Notes under the pieces: generated by a model
The model's input: the letters and a program-made list of their open reading frames with translations, nothing else
What the model was told of the DNA's origin: nothing
Database searches by the model: none
Part shown: positions 1 to 11,972 of the stretch, piece by piece
How positions within the stretch are numbered: position 1 is the stretch's first letter
Layout of the letters: each line of letters starts with the position of its first letter
Made by a program: the position numbers and the translations under genes
From: Triplophysa rosa
Lineage: Eukaryota > Chordata > Actinopteri > Cypriniformes > Nemacheilidae
Assembly (NCBI RefSeq): GCF_024868665.1
Contig: NC_079891.1
Coordinates: forward strand, 19,520,953-19,584,952
Direction of reading: 5' to 3'
DNA: 64,000 bases

Positions 1-1003
1 TCTTGACGACAGTTCCCCCCGGCCGATTCCCCTGATGAAGGACCTGCTCAAGCACCTCCTGCGGGCGGGCTGGGCAGAGCAGCCCTGCCCCTTAGGCCGG
101 GTACCAACTGAGTTATCCACAACATAGCTCTAACCGGACCTAGTGCTACCGGACGTTGTAACCCCCCAGCAGGGCGGTCCCATCTGATGTATCTTCATGA
201 TTGGTTCCCACCTTGGTAACCCATGACCTTCCCTAGGTGGACCTCCACCTTGCGGTTAACTCCTTCAGTCCGCACATTCTTCCCATGAGTTCTCCCCCAT
301 CGGTGAGACCATGTTGGTATCTCCACTAATCTCCTCCCTCCCGTAGGAAGTGGTCTCTGTAGCGCATCCCCCGCTTGAGAAAGTAGCGCTTACCCAGTGG
401 CCTTACGGTACCAGGCGGCTTCTCGCTGTTAGAGAAACAAGGCCGCCGCCTGTGAGGCCGAAGGCATGGGCCTTTCCACCTTTCAAGTAAAGCTCTGGGA
501 CCCCCTACCTACCCACTGGTAGGTTACAATTTCGCGATAGCGCTCACGGCTGACACGCCCAGGCCAGTCACCGTCGCTTCGCTAGAGATTGTGACAGGGC
601 ACAGTGTTGTGGCATTTTCCATAGGAACCCCATCTGTCGGCTCGACACAACTTCGAGAGACCGACAGAAAGGGAACGTCTTGGTTACGGATGTAACCTCA
701 GTTCCTTGATGGAGGGAACGAGACTTTGTGTCCTTCTTGCCACAACACGTGCTACCCACTGCAGCAGTCGTGAGAGGTCTCAGGCTCCTCAGAACTAAGG
801 TGAATGAATGAGGCACGCCGTCTCCCTTTATACCCGGATATCGGGGGCGGAGTCCGGCATGCAAATTTCATTCGCCAATTTTCATTGGCCTTTTCTAATA
901 AGTCGGAAGTGATTGGTTCTCAGGGACGAACCCCATCTGTCGGCTCGACACAACGTCTCATTCCCTCCATCAGGGAACTGAGGTTACATCCGTAACCAAG
1001 ACG
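1..1003 (+). mobile_element. 3' end of a truncated DIRS-type retrotransposon
   Basis: This segment matches the last kilobase of the larger DIRS element at 43.4-49.2 kb in the same orientation. It shares the stretch around 101-430 (also seen near 48.3-48.6 kb), the internal complementary region near 612-760, and the right inverted terminal repeat near 775-1003. The internal region contains the reverse complement of the right terminus, the hallmark DIRS arrangement. No reverse transcriptase or recombinase sequence is inside the window, so the copy is either truncated or continues to the left. Short open frames here are accidental. Confidence 0.8.
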
Positions 1004-1034
1004 TTTCCTTTGAAACAGGAAATTAGGGTGGGAC

Positions 1035-3140
1035 CAAGGCCGGACTTACCATCGGGCTTGACTGGGCTAAGCCCACAGGGGCCTCGCCTGCTCTCATTTA
1101 TTTGATTTGTTTAGTTATATGCCAGTCATTTTATTTTTAATTTAAACTTTGTTCATTGGCCTACCAAGGTTCAATAGCACTGCCTGATGTTCTTTTAACA
1201 GGAATGTCGTTTAATTGGCTAAACGTTCCGTCAGTCATGATGGCTTTTCCTGATTGGTTATTTGCGGATTCTATCCATTACATTTACCGCAGTTGAAACC
1301 TGTCTGCTCATTAAGACGCTTGTTCTAATGGCTGACAAGCGCAATCGCAGTGCCGCGCTTAAAGAAAACCAAAAACTGAGAGACAAGAACGCTAAAGAAC
1401 AGCATTTAGGAAATAATGATTCTTTACACCCATGGCCCCACCCCTTGATCTTTAGGCAGAGAATCCAGAGCATACATGTCAACACTCCCATTTTTCACAC
1501 CCATCTCCCGCCAGGCCGCCACCCTACGGTTTTATTTCAGTTATTTCTCCTTTGAAACTCACTGACCGACGGGAACCGGCTTGAGCCACTGCCCATTTAT
1601 CCTCACAGGCTGGCGCCCTTTGGTAGGCGAAATAGAACGGTAGCCGAAGTAGAGTAGAGAGGATTCACATCCCCGCAAAAACTTTATCTTAATACACCGC
1701 TATATTATTCCACTCTGCGTTTTCCATTTAACGCTCGCTCCTCACAGTCTGTGTCCGCTCACTGAAGACGACGTTTCATTGACAGGTAGATGGAGTAGAG
1801 TCTACTAGCTGTTGTTGTTGTTAAACTTTCTTTGCTTTTACAAAAAACGTGTTATGAAAAGTGTTGTGTTCTGCAGACAACTCTGAATAAAAACAGGTAA
1901 TATAGAGTTTATTTCCAATATTTCCCGTTCTGTGACCATAAGCGGTTCTTGTAAATAATATGCAAACACTGTTAAATCCATCCATGTAAATAAAAAATGA
2001 AAACATTATGCTAACTAATAAACAAAGGTAAAACAACCGAACTACGGGACGCGTGAAGGGACAAATTGCTCGTGCTTTTTCAAACCGCGTTTAGATGCAA
2101 GTTCTTTTTTTTATTTCTGACGTTGAGATATCTGGCAAAATGTAAGCTAAATTAAGATGATACCATTCATGGATTCATGGCCTGTGAGCTGCATTAAACA
2201 GTCTCTTAGATTTACATTTAAGAATTTGACATGAAAATGATGTGATGTTAGATATAAAGTAATTAAAAGATTTATAACGATTTATAACAGAGGGGTGCCC
2301 TATTTGCCCTGCACGACCTCAGTTAACTAGACTTTACAAAACTATGGACCCATCTCATTATTATGAAACTATTTAAGCCATAGTAAGACGTTTCATCTCA
2401 TTATATGAATACAATTTTAATGTGCATTTCAAACTCATAGATCTGTCATATGCTTTACTGATGGAATTGCAATAGAATACTAATATATTTTTAACACTTT
2501 ACAACGTTGCATTTGTTAACATTAGTAAAGCATTAGATTACATGTCTGCATTTGTTAATCTTTATTTTCAGTATTTACTAATATTTTTTAAAAACATTGA
2601 ACATGCACCATCAATTAACATGAACAATTGTATTTGGCATTAACTAACAAAAAAACAAGATTAATAAATGCTGACAACTGTATTTCTCATTGTTGGTTTC
2701 ATGTTAATGCAGGTGTTCCCAAATTTTAGATCCGAGACGTATAATCTCGCAAAATCCTCTAGAAATACAGGGAAAATACACACATTTGTTCATTTTTAGC
2801 AGTTTTCTTATTATGAATCAAATTTAATTTTAAAATACATAATGGTAGGGCTGTATGATTGTCAAAAACTATATTAGTCCCCTTGATATTGTATGTTGAT
2901 TATTAATGTTGATTGGATTGTACATTTAAGTATATTTGAAACTTCCTAAACTTCACTATAAATGCACCACTTGTGGCTCCCACTGTCAAAACAAGCATTA
3001 TAAACGTATAAACCAATGAACAAGTGTCATTGGAGAAAAATAACATTTACTAATGCTAACAAACACATGATTTTAAATAGTACGGGGACCCCGAAAACAA
3101 CTCAAGCCCAGGGGCCCCCATCCTCCTAAATCCGGCCCTG
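1035..3140. mobile_element. hAT-type DNA transposon, probably non-autonomous
   Basis: The element starts CAAGGCCGG and ends CCGGCCCTG, imperfect inverted termini of the CAGGG hAT type. It is flanked by a perfect 8-bp direct repeat, GGTGGGAC, at 1027-1034 and 3141-3148. An 8-bp target duplication is characteristic of hAT transposases. The 2106-bp interior is AT-rich and has no recognisable transposase; a short Lys/Arg-rich frame at about 1328-1430 might be a decayed N-terminus, but this is weak. It sits 31 bp beyond the DIRS end. The exact target duplication argues for a fairly recent insertion. Confidence 0.8.
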
Positions 3141-3438
3141 GGTGGGACAAATAAGTGCCTCCTTCCCTTTTAAAATAGCCAATAGTGGGAGCAGTTATTA
3201 GATTCTCTAGATTTTACAGAGCTTGCTGAAGTTCAGAATGATGTCATAAAATTGTTGTTTCATTTTGGTGGAAATGAGAGACTTCTTCTAATTGTGCATC
3301 ATTGAGACTAACATATTCATACTAAAATTAAAAAAACTCATGGGGACCATAAAGCACACAAGGATTAAAAAAACACCAAAAAAGTCATTTTGACTTCTTG
3401 AGGTCTTTAACTTTCAGTCATAATGGGCACAATCGTAC

Positions 3439-3649
3439 TTGACTTTGCTGAAGACAATATCCACATCCGTGCTGGTGACATTTTTCCCATCGATGACCTT
3501 GCTGTCTTTACACAGCTTAACAAAGTTTTTCCCATTCATCTCCTTCCCCGTCGCCTTGGTGTCTCCATGAACAGCGAATTTACGGAATGATGTCTCAACC
3601 TCTGCCAGTGAAACCTCGCCTGAACCCTCAGCCATACTGGCAGATTACA
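3439..3649 (-). CDS. tppp2: TPPP-family (tubulin polymerization promoting protein) first coding exon, partial gene
   Basis: The exon begins after a polypyrimidine/AG acceptor at 3650-3651, starts at ATG 3635 and runs 65 codons plus two bases to a GT donor at 3438-3437. The product reads [23 protein letters not shown] and [12 protein letters not shown], the signature N-terminal p25-alpha fold of TPPP proteins, which bind and bundle microtubules. Beyond the donor the frame soon stops, as expected for intron. The remaining exons are not between 1 and 3438; that interval is filled by the hAT and DIRS elements and the rest presumably lies left of the window. A short acidic N-terminus rather than a long disordered one argues for TPPP2/TPPP3 over TPPP1; the choice of paralogue is uncertain. 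Confidence 0.8.
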
Positions 3650-4388
3650 CTGTATGGTACAAAAATGAGGATTAAAAAAACTGAGTGGCTTTTTGCATGT
3701 GTAGTGTTAAGCAGTTTATTTGTAATTATGTCTGCAGTCATGATGATGTCCTGGACATTGTGGTAATGCTGTAAGTGACAACACGATTCACTCTATAGCA
3801 CACTCTTGCATACTGTTCATTTTCACAAATATCTGTTCATTTACTCCACTTGCAGAACTGGCAGCTCCATGTCCACCTACACATCAACATCACAACATGC
3901 ATACACACATCAAATTGACAATTACTCTATACACACGCACCCACAGACACACACACAAATTTACACTAAAAGCTGTAATTCAATAATGGTCCACTTAGCT
4001 AAATTAGCTTCCTCTCTTTCTGTGCCATACTGTTACTCTCTCATATTGAGGTATAATTTATCCCTAAAGCATCATCTATAACGGAACGGAGCACTGCGAT
4101 TACCTTTCTAGACAGAATGATAAAATACAACTATATTTAGTCAGATTACTCATACATGTGCATGCTTACAAACCTCTAGCGAAACAAGAACAAGTGCATA
4201 CTTTAAACATCTTCAACAAAACATCCATGTTTTAAATGCTTAATTAAAATATACAATATATCTAATAAACTTTCCCAAAATAAAATGTACATCTATACTA
4301 TATCCTATGCATATATCCCTTAGCAGATACGTTTAGGTGGGCTAGTGTTAGAGAAAGAGAGAGAGTGTGAAGCAGAGATATGGCCTAC

Positions 4389-4640
4389 CTGACAGTGAGG
4401 AGGATGATCTTGGATACTGATGCTAAACTGCTTCTGAAAGGATGCTGAAGGGTGTGGTTCGTCCTTCTCTCTGATGTGTATGTGGGGTGGGGGGGCTTGT
4501 GTTTGTGTGTCTACCCTGTTCTTGCTCCTTCCTGTGTGTGTACGATGACGTGAGATGGAGGGGAGGAGAGAGCACAGCCCAGCACTGATAATGACATCAC
4601 TCGCATCTCCCTCTCTCTCTGTCTCTCTCTATACCACATG
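4389..4640 (-). other. Possible non-coding 5' exon and promoter of the TPPP gene
   Basis: On the minus strand a good donor (CAG followed by GTAGG) lies at 4389/4388, about 740 bp upstream of the TPPP coding exon, whose own acceptor shows that an upstream exon must exist. The sequence above it is relatively GC-rich, with a CRE-like TGACG at about 4547. The exon's 5' limit cannot be fixed from sequence. This is inference from splice signals and position only. Confidence 0.3.
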
Positions 4641-4649
4641 TCCTGTTGT

Positions 4650-5760
4650 CCTCTTGTCGTCTCTTTGCTCATTCGCCCCAACTCTTTAAATACTTCTGCG
4701 TCACCTGCCTAGATAGTCCTTCACTAATCTCCATCCCCTTCTTCCTCCCCATCTCCATCTTTCTTTGTCTGTGTCTCTCAGCTGCCACACCCATTAGTCT
4801 CTGCACAGCATTCAGTTTTAGCATTCAAAGTGAAATGTAATAAACGCACACCCACAAAGATACATGCACACAAATAAAAACATGTGCAAAAATCGTGTAA
4901 GACACTTTATTAGTGAGAACCTCTCACATAGTGGTTTTATTACAAAGACAACAATATTTGTTATATGAATTCCCTAAACTTAAAACTTACAATTTTAGAT
5001 TTGAAACTAAACACAATTTGAATAATTTGTGTGCATTTTAAATTTAAATAAATTTAAAAATTTCAAATACATTAAAGTACTGACATATTGAACTATTTGT
5101 CTCTGATCAGGGGTTTGCCTTAAACTTGTTTCAGTTCATTGCTAAGGCAATGAGAAAATGGCCTTCCCAGCACACACACACACTTACTGGCAACACAACC
5201 ACAAGCATGAAGACCCTCTCACAGAAACCCACCATTTCCTGGGACAACTACAGGAACATTTACTGACACAGAACCACTGACACAGAAACATGAGAGCTCC
5301 CCCTACAGCATGCAAGAAAAAACACATTTCAATGCTAACCTGGTATTGTGTGCCCTCATGTGTGCAAAGAATGGGCATCTTTTCTTAGATATATGGGGGT
5401 CAAGAAGGGAGCTCAGCTTATTTTGCCTATACCTTCGAGCACACTGTAAGTTATTAACCTCTTAGGCTCTGAATTTAAAAGAGTGCTCCACATGCATTGG
5501 AGTATATGGAAAAATTGTCTGATCTTACAGGAAATTTGAGGTTTAAGAGATTAATATGAACTAAACCAAAGACTGAAGGAAGATACAAACAGTTAAGTAA
5601 AAACATTTGCGTAATTTAACAAAACAATTGATGCAAAATTAAAAGTAGTGGTTGGGAAATGTCTGAAGGCCAAAGGGTATCTGTTAGTGCCCTTATTTAC
5701 ATGACACCATTGGGACTGAACAGAATTTTCCTGTTGACACAAACAGTTTGACCTTGATAT
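4650..5760. other. Intergenic, no gene seen
   Basis: AT-rich intergenic DNA between the TPPP promoter side and the TRIM gene. Open frames on both strands are short, lack splice context and show no family motifs. A short CA run lies near 5170-5185. Confidence 0.6.
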
Positions 5761-5774
5761 TCTTTTTCAGAATG

Positions 5775-6054
5775 TGTGTGTGTGTGTTCATGTTTGTATA
5801 TCCCGGTGGGGACCTAAACCTGAATACACACCAACACATGGGGACTCGTGTCACCGTGGGGACCAAAATTGAGGTCCCCAGGGGCAAAAAAGCTAATAAA
5901 TTGTACAGAACAATATTTTTTACAAATCTAAAAATGCAAAAACTGTTCTATGATCTTTAGGTTTAGGGATAGGGATAGGGGATAGAATATACAGTTTGTA
6001 CAGTATAAAAACATTATGCCTATGGACTGTCCCCACGGGGATAGTCAACCAAAG

Positions 6055-6056
<2 letters not shown>
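5775..6056 (+). mobile_element. GTGGGGAC-type MITE (single copy)
   Basis: This about 280-bp unit has near-inverted ends, TATCCCGGTGGGGACC on the left and GGACTGTCCCCACGGGGATA on the right. It is the same sequence, in the opposite orientation, as the three tandem units at 36.7-37.7 kb. It is bordered by TG repeats on both sides (short at 5775-5790, long at 6057-6119). It contains TAGGGATAGGG runs near the right end. No coding capacity. Confidence 0.65.

Positions 6057-6119
<63 letters not shown>
6057..6119. repeat. (TG)n microsatellite
   Basis: About 30 nearly perfect TG units followed by a CG-alternating tail (GCGCGCACGCG). The alternating purine-pyrimidine tract could adopt Z-DNA. It directly abuts the GTGGGGAC MITE. 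Confidence 0.95.
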
Positions 6120-6122
<3 letters not shown>

Positions 6123-6258
6123 CGCGCGCACGCGTGCGTGTGTATTGTTTATCTGCATGATACTTTTGTTTTACAGTAAACAAAAAAGTGTTTACAGTAA
6201 ACATACCTGTCACACAGCACTATTTACAGACAAAACACAGCTTCATATTTCTCACACT

Positions 6259-6264
6259 GGAGAG

Positions 6265-6330
<66 letters not shown>

Positions 6331-6355
6331 GAGAGAGAGAAAGAAAGAAAGAGAG
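6259..6355. repeat. (GA)n microsatellite
   Basis: Long polypurine GA tract with a few interruptions, about 270 bp upstream of the TRIM start codon. Frames of alternating Glu/Arg through it are artefacts. Confidence 0.95.
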
Positions 6356-6545
6356 ATGAAAAGAAAGAAGAGGAAAGCAGAGATTGTTTGTGAGTTTCAA
6401 TTATTAGAAATATTTAATTGTGTTACTCTAGAACAGTTAAAAAAAAGTAAACACCGATCCAACATATCTCCCATTCAAGTTCTTACTTTGACATTTATAG
6501 ACAGTAGTGCACGAATATGCCCCTATCCCCACTACCTCCTCCAAA

Positions 6546-6555
6546 TCTATAAATA
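6546..6555 (+). promoter_or_regulatory. TATA-like box of the TRIM gene
   Basis: TCTATAAATA lies 67 bp upstream of the TRIM ATG at 6622. The spacing fits a short 5' leader that starts about 30 bp downstream. No other core promoter signal is obvious. Confidence 0.5.
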
Positions 6556-6621
6556 CTGGTGTCTGTGTTCCCTCCCCAGTTGCACACTCAAAGCACTTTC
6601 TCTTCTCACATCTTTTGGAAA

Positions 6622-7785
6622 ATGGCAGAATCTGACTTCATAGACTACACTTGCCCCCTGTGTGCAGAAGTCCAGCGAGACCCTGTCACCATCCCATGTG
6701 GAGACACCTTTTGCCTAGACTGCATTAAGATCTACTGGGACCATTCCGACCACGTGGGTGTCTACAGCTGTCCGCAGTGCCAGGCGACCTTCACTCCTCG
6801 GCCCACTTTGAGGCGTAATGTACCCAACGTTGGCAATCGGGAGCCTCGCCCACCCTTACCCGAGCTCACCCCGTTCCCGTACAAACGAGACGCGCTGTGT
6901 GATTTCTGCACGGGTCGGCGCAACAGAGCGGTAAAGTCGTGCCTGATGTGTCTGGCGTATTACTGCGAGACACACATCAAACCACACTATGAATCGGCCA
7001 CTTTTAAACGGCACAAACTGGTGGACGAGACAGGACACCTGGATCGGAAGATCTGCCCACAGCATGAGAAAGGGTTAGAGCTGTTCTGCCGCTCGGATCA
7101 GATGTGCATCTGTGTACTGTGTACCGTACGAGAACATCGCAGCCACAACATTGTGAGCGCAGACGATGAACGCACAGAGAAACAGGTGAGTTGGTGACAT
7201 TTAAACAACATACAGTATAATGAGGGGATCCGTTTTTTTAATTGTTTTATATATAGCCTATTTTTAAACTATAGCCTATAAACATCTTAACCTATCAGGC
7301 TTGTACTTTTATCATTTTTTATTTATTTGTTTATTTGTTATTGCTAGTTTCAGTACTGTAGGCCTACAGGTAGCCTATATATTTTCTCGCCTTTTGTTTC
7401 ATTGCTAAGGAAACATTTTTAATGTTGATTTAGTTTTTCAATAATTAACATTAAGACATACATTTCAGTTGATTTCAAATAACTGAAATCAATTAACTGA
7501 AACAATTAAAATGGTTTAATTGTTTTAGATAACTAGAATAACTTTGATTAGGCCAAATAAATATTTTTGTGTGTGGTACAGAAAGTCTTGGTGATGACGC
7601 AAACAGAAGTTCACCACATTATTCAGGATCGAATGAAAGAACTGCAGGAACTCAGACACAACGTGGATGTTCTCAAGGTCAGTCACAACTTCAGAAGCGC
7701 CAGAGGGGAACCAGAAATATCCTAAACTTAATTTGGAAAACTTCCATGTTGGTAAATCATATGGGTTGGAGTACGTACTGTATGT

Positions 7786-7832
<47 letters not shown>

Positions 7833-10117
7833 ATCTCATGGTGGTGATACAAATTCATAGTAATTCAGCGTAATCAAATAAAGTAGCTGACGAAAGATAT
7901 TATATCAGTGCGATCTTTGCTGGCTAGTACAGTTTTGTCTAATAAACAATTTGGTTAATTGTGCAAAAAATATATTTTCATGAATAGGCTATGAAACATA
8001 TGACAATCAGTAACTGTGTATCATAAAAAACAGGGCATAGGAAGTCACCAATTGTTGATTTCTCTCTATTTTACTGTAGGGTAATGCACAACGAGCCCGA
8101 ACTGACAGTGATAAAATCTTCAGTGAGATGTTACAGGCAGTGGAGCGATGGCATGCAGAGATAATCCAGCTCATACAGGCTAATCTACAAGCATCTATGG
8201 CTCAGGTGTGTAGATTCAGGTGTGAATTCAGTTGTGCATTAATTAGATCTGGGGTGGGGAATCTTGGTCCTGGAGGCCACTGTCCTGCAGAGTTTAGCTC
8301 CAACCAGCTCCAACACACACTTGCTGCATGGAGCTAAATTCTGCAGGACAGTAACCCTCCAGGACCAGGGTTCATCACCCCTGAATTAGAAAATAAAACA
8401 CCATCTCCTTATAAAGGGACTATGGTCATCATCTAAATGCAATACAACTATTTATCATTTAATCATTCAGTTTGGTCATTTTTGTCATTTGAACGAATGA
8501 CAATCTGTATGATTGATATATATGAATAGAGATGCTAGGGTTGCCATCCCCCCTCCTCTGGTGTATCAACTGTAGCTTTAATGTACCAACAGGCTCAGGG
8601 CTACATAGAGAGACTTGAACAAGAGATCATGGAACTTCAGAAGAGAGACGGTGACCTACGTCAGATACTTGAAACAGAGGACAACATCCACTTTCTGCAG
8701 GTACAGACTGTAAATAAAAGTCTAATAATAAATATAAAAAATGTGTCTGAGCCTGGTTGTGCTGCTGGTATAGTAAGAATTACAAAATTGATAATGAAAT
8801 CTGACTGAAAATGATTATAAGTAAAGATTCTTTGGTGTTGTTTATGTTAATTTGTGTAGAATTTTCCCATGCTGTCTATTGCACCAGAGGCCATGGTGCC
8901 TAAAGTCCTCATAAACCCAGAGTTTTCCTTCAGCGAAATCACCAAGACCGTCTCTGACATGAAAGAACACTTGGATGACATCTGCAAAAAAGAGCTGGGA
9001 AACATTTCCAAACGAGGTAACTATTGGCTACCTTTAACTATAAATCTTGATTAAATGAAGATTTTAATTAATTTAGTTTTATTTAATAATGTAATGTAAT
9101 TTTAGTTTGGTTTCATTGCACAGACATGTAAATAATGTAACTATTAAGAAGATATAACTTGGCATATTACATTATGGATGCAAAATAACTGATGTAGGCT
9201 GTCACACACATAAACGTTTATTAATGTATTTGCATAATATTCAAAACAGTAAGTGATACATCCATCTATGTCCTGATTCCACGGTCTGGGGGACGTATAA
9301 ATGGTGAGAGGACCTGCTAAGGCTCTAAAGTTATTTTAATGTAAAATAAAGTATGGTTTAAAAAACTTATATTCCTTTTTTACATTTTTCAGCTGCAGTA
9401 AGAGTTGACTTCCAAGAGCCTAAAACCAGATTGGATTTTCTCAGATGTGAGTCTTAACCAAATCTTTTTTTATTGATATAACCCATCTCCTCACATTACA
9501 GGTGAAAACATTTGCCCATCTTGTTTTATATATATGTTGAAAGAGCCTCTTACCTCCAAAATTGTTTCACAGATTCTTGTAAACTGACATTTGACCCCAA
9601 CACAGCCTATAAAGAGCTAGTGCTGTCAGACGGGAACCGTCGGGTAATCCGTAAGCGAACAACCCAATACTACCCAGATCACCCTGAGCGCTTTGATGGG
9701 TTTTGCCAGATTTTGTGCAGGGAGCCCCTCAGTGGACTGCGGCATTACTGGGAGGCAGAGTGGAATGGAGAATTTTCTATCGGCATTGCCTACAAAAGCA
9801 TCAGCCGCAAAGGTAAGAACTCAAACAGCCTTCTGGGATACAACGATAAATCCTGGAGCCTCCTGTGCTCAGACTCTGGATACTCTGCATGGCACAATAA
9901 AATGGACAAGGATTTGCCAGGTGCGGTACGTGCCTCGCGCATTGGCATTTACCTGGATTACGCCGGAGGTTCTGTCTCGTTTTATGGCGTGTCTGAGACA
10001 ATAGAGCTCATCCACAGATTCCAGGCAAAGTTCTCTGAGCCACTGTATGCTGGGTTTGGTGTTGGATCGTCTGTAACTCTGTGTGTGTTAGAAAAAAACC
10101 AACGAACATACCACTAA
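6622..10117 (+). CDS. TRIM-family E3 ubiquitin ligase (RING, two B-boxes, coiled coil, PRY-SPRY), fish TRIM25/TRIM16/finTRIM-like
   Basis: Exons: 6622-7185, 7582-7677, 8080-8205, 8593-8700, 8860-9016, 9393-9446, 9573-10117; all junctions are GT-AG and phases match, giving 1650 nt and 549 aa. Exon 1 encodes a RING (zinc ligands C11, C14, C26, C31, C34, C50, C53), a B-box 1 (about 93-135) and B-box 2 (C145, H148, C156, C164, C167, H172, H175). Exons 2-4 encode the coiled coil (about 189-298). The last exon encodes PRY-SPRY (369-549) with LTFDPNTAYKEL, YWEAEW and GIYLDY motifs. Proteins of this type are cytosolic ubiquitin ligases, often antiviral, that dimerise through the coiled coil and bind targets with SPRY. 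Oddities: Asp28 replaces the usual RING His, and the standard 234-nt coiled-coil exon is split 126+108. The exact orthologue is not assigned. Confidence 0.9.
7787..7830. repeat. (CT)n microsatellite in TRIM intron 2
   Basis: About 22 perfect CT units inside the intron between the 96-nt and 126-nt exons. No splice role is evident. Confidence 0.95.
8249..8383. mobile_element. Palindromic hAT-type MITE inside TRIM intron 3
   Basis: A 135-bp hairpin element begins CTGGGGTGGGGAATC and ends GGGTTCATCACCCCTG. It is flanked by 8-bp repeats AATTAGAT (8241-8248) and AATTAGAA (8384-8391), which differ at one base. It belongs to the same sequence family as the 193-bp element at 60934-61126 (shared motifs CTCCTGGAG/GGTCCTGGAGG, GTCCTGCAGA and AGCTCCAACC). 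It sits within the intron that divides the canonical coiled-coil exon. Confidence 0.75.
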
Positions 10118-10175
10118 GGAACCTTGATATTGATATTTGAACCTGAACTCTTCTAGTTTACTGTTACCAAATTTG

Positions 10176-10181
10176 AATAAA
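10176..10181 (+). terminator. Polyadenylation signal of the TRIM gene
   Basis: AATAAA lies 59 bp after the TRIM stop codon, followed by a T-rich region. It is the first consensus signal downstream. Confidence 0.6.
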
Positions 10182-10189
10182 CCGCACTG

Positions 10190-11560
10190 CTGTGTATAGA
10201 ACCCTGTATAAGTAAAACTTTGTATAAATAATGAATGTAAGTGAATTTCACATCACAGAGAACTATTAACTCTGTGGGTTTTAAATTTTAGTCTGGGTCA
10301 TGTCCTGACCCTCTTCAACCTTATCTAATAGTGTTCTTCTATCTCTCTTGACTTGTCACTAAAAACCATAAGTAAAAATATAATTTCTTGTATACAGATT
10401 TGTTTGCTTTGCATGATTATATCATATAATATAACAAACCTATATAATAGTCTTATGCATTAAATAGTCTTACAAATAAAGTCTAATGCATGAGAATGTA
10501 ACATATAAACATCACAACCCGAGCTAATTAATTTAGAATAGTGTCTTGTTAAGAGGAGAAGAAAAAAACGAAACCTCATCTTTTAAACTTATCCATTTAT
10601 TGTCAATTTAAATGATTTCTAAGAGATTTTCAGCCACATTATCCATCACCAAACAAAGCAGATGAAAAGAAGTATGCACATATTAAAGGTCCATCAATCT
10701 GCATTCCTTAACAAAATGATCAGAAACATTCAAAATCAAACCCTAAAAAATCAACTCCACGAAGATACCTTTAAAACTTTCTTGCATTCAAACCTGCCTG
10801 TCACTGTGCCAAGATCAAAGTTGTGTTCATAATAGCCGAATAACCCTGAACCTTATCATGTAAAACAGGGCTACAATATTTCTGTTATCAGTACACAGTC
10901 AACTCACAGAGGACAAGTGCAAGTGGCTCAGGAGCCTCAATAGCTGTACCATTTTTAAGATAAGCAGAGGAATCTCCAACCTATCACCAACAGAAGGCAT
11001 CAATCATTGTCATTACCTCTATTCTTAAACTCAACAAAACAAAATATTTGACTTTGGGTTAGGGTCAGACAGGTGACTGTAAATGTCCACAACCATTATA
11101 CCACCGCATGGATGGTGGTAATTCCTAACTTTAACAACCGGAAACAAAACAGTAAGTGCAGGACAAAATCTAGCATTTATTGTCAGCTGTTAGCTGAATC
11201 TGGAGTCCAAACACACCTATTTCTGTGCATTTAGTCCAGAGCTGTGAGTTTAAGATGGCTTGTTGTGTTGTGGAATTAAATGGTCTCAGTAAGAACTATG
11301 GCATGGGGATTACAGTGAGTGGTTTCAATTTTATACATTATTAAATGTAATGTAACCTTTCATTTCCGTCTGGCCTACTGTTTAACCCTCTGTCTCATCT
11401 CTTTATCTATCCTATGTTCACCCTTAAGCCCTAGGAAAAATTGAGAAGAAATAAACAACCACTGTACAAACAATGGACAACTACGTTCGTCACCATGGAA
11501 GCAGTGACAATCCACACAAAAAAGCACAACTCATAGCTGTTGCAGAAATAATAAGTGAAT
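10190..11560. other. Intergenic between convergent TRIM and IkB genes
   Basis: AT-rich sequence with no coding signals, separating two genes that are transcribed towards each other. Some of it may be 3' UTR of either gene if distal polyadenylation signals are used. Confidence 0.6.
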
Positions 11561-11565
11561 CAGTT

Positions 11566-11571
11566 TATTAA
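11566..11571 (-). terminator. Candidate polyadenylation signal of the IkB gene
   Basis: The plus-strand TTTATT reads AATAAA on the minus strand, about 400 bp beyond the IkB stop codon at 11973. This gives a 3' UTR of plausible length. Confidence 0.45.
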
Positions 11572-11972
11572 AAGCATTTGTTTCTCTGCAAGAATTTCCT
11601 CTGCTAGATCCCACTAATAATTTAGTTTTAAAAATAAAGGGAACCACTGACATCCTGTGTGTCATCACACAAATCTATGGTCTGGCGTGCAGTGTACACA
11701 TGGTGTAAGGTGTCATACCAGGTGTTTTGGTACACAGGGAGTCTGGTTGTTAAAGATGTACACAAGATGAGCCAGAGAGGTTTTCCTAAATAAAAGAACT
11801 CCATTACCCTGAAAACAAACCAGCATTCTGATATACTGTACCCTTGAAAAACAAATGACACACGCCCAGACACACATACATAGTACCCCCACAACACATA
11901 CACTCAAGACACCAAAATCTGTCAGCTGTAGTTGAAAGTGTCTAACGGCAGAGTAGTGTCCTTCTTTTACAG

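Noticed and set aside
6016..6393. Long open frames of Val-Cys and Glu-Arg repeats
   Set aside because: They are translations of the TG and GA microsatellites, not genes.
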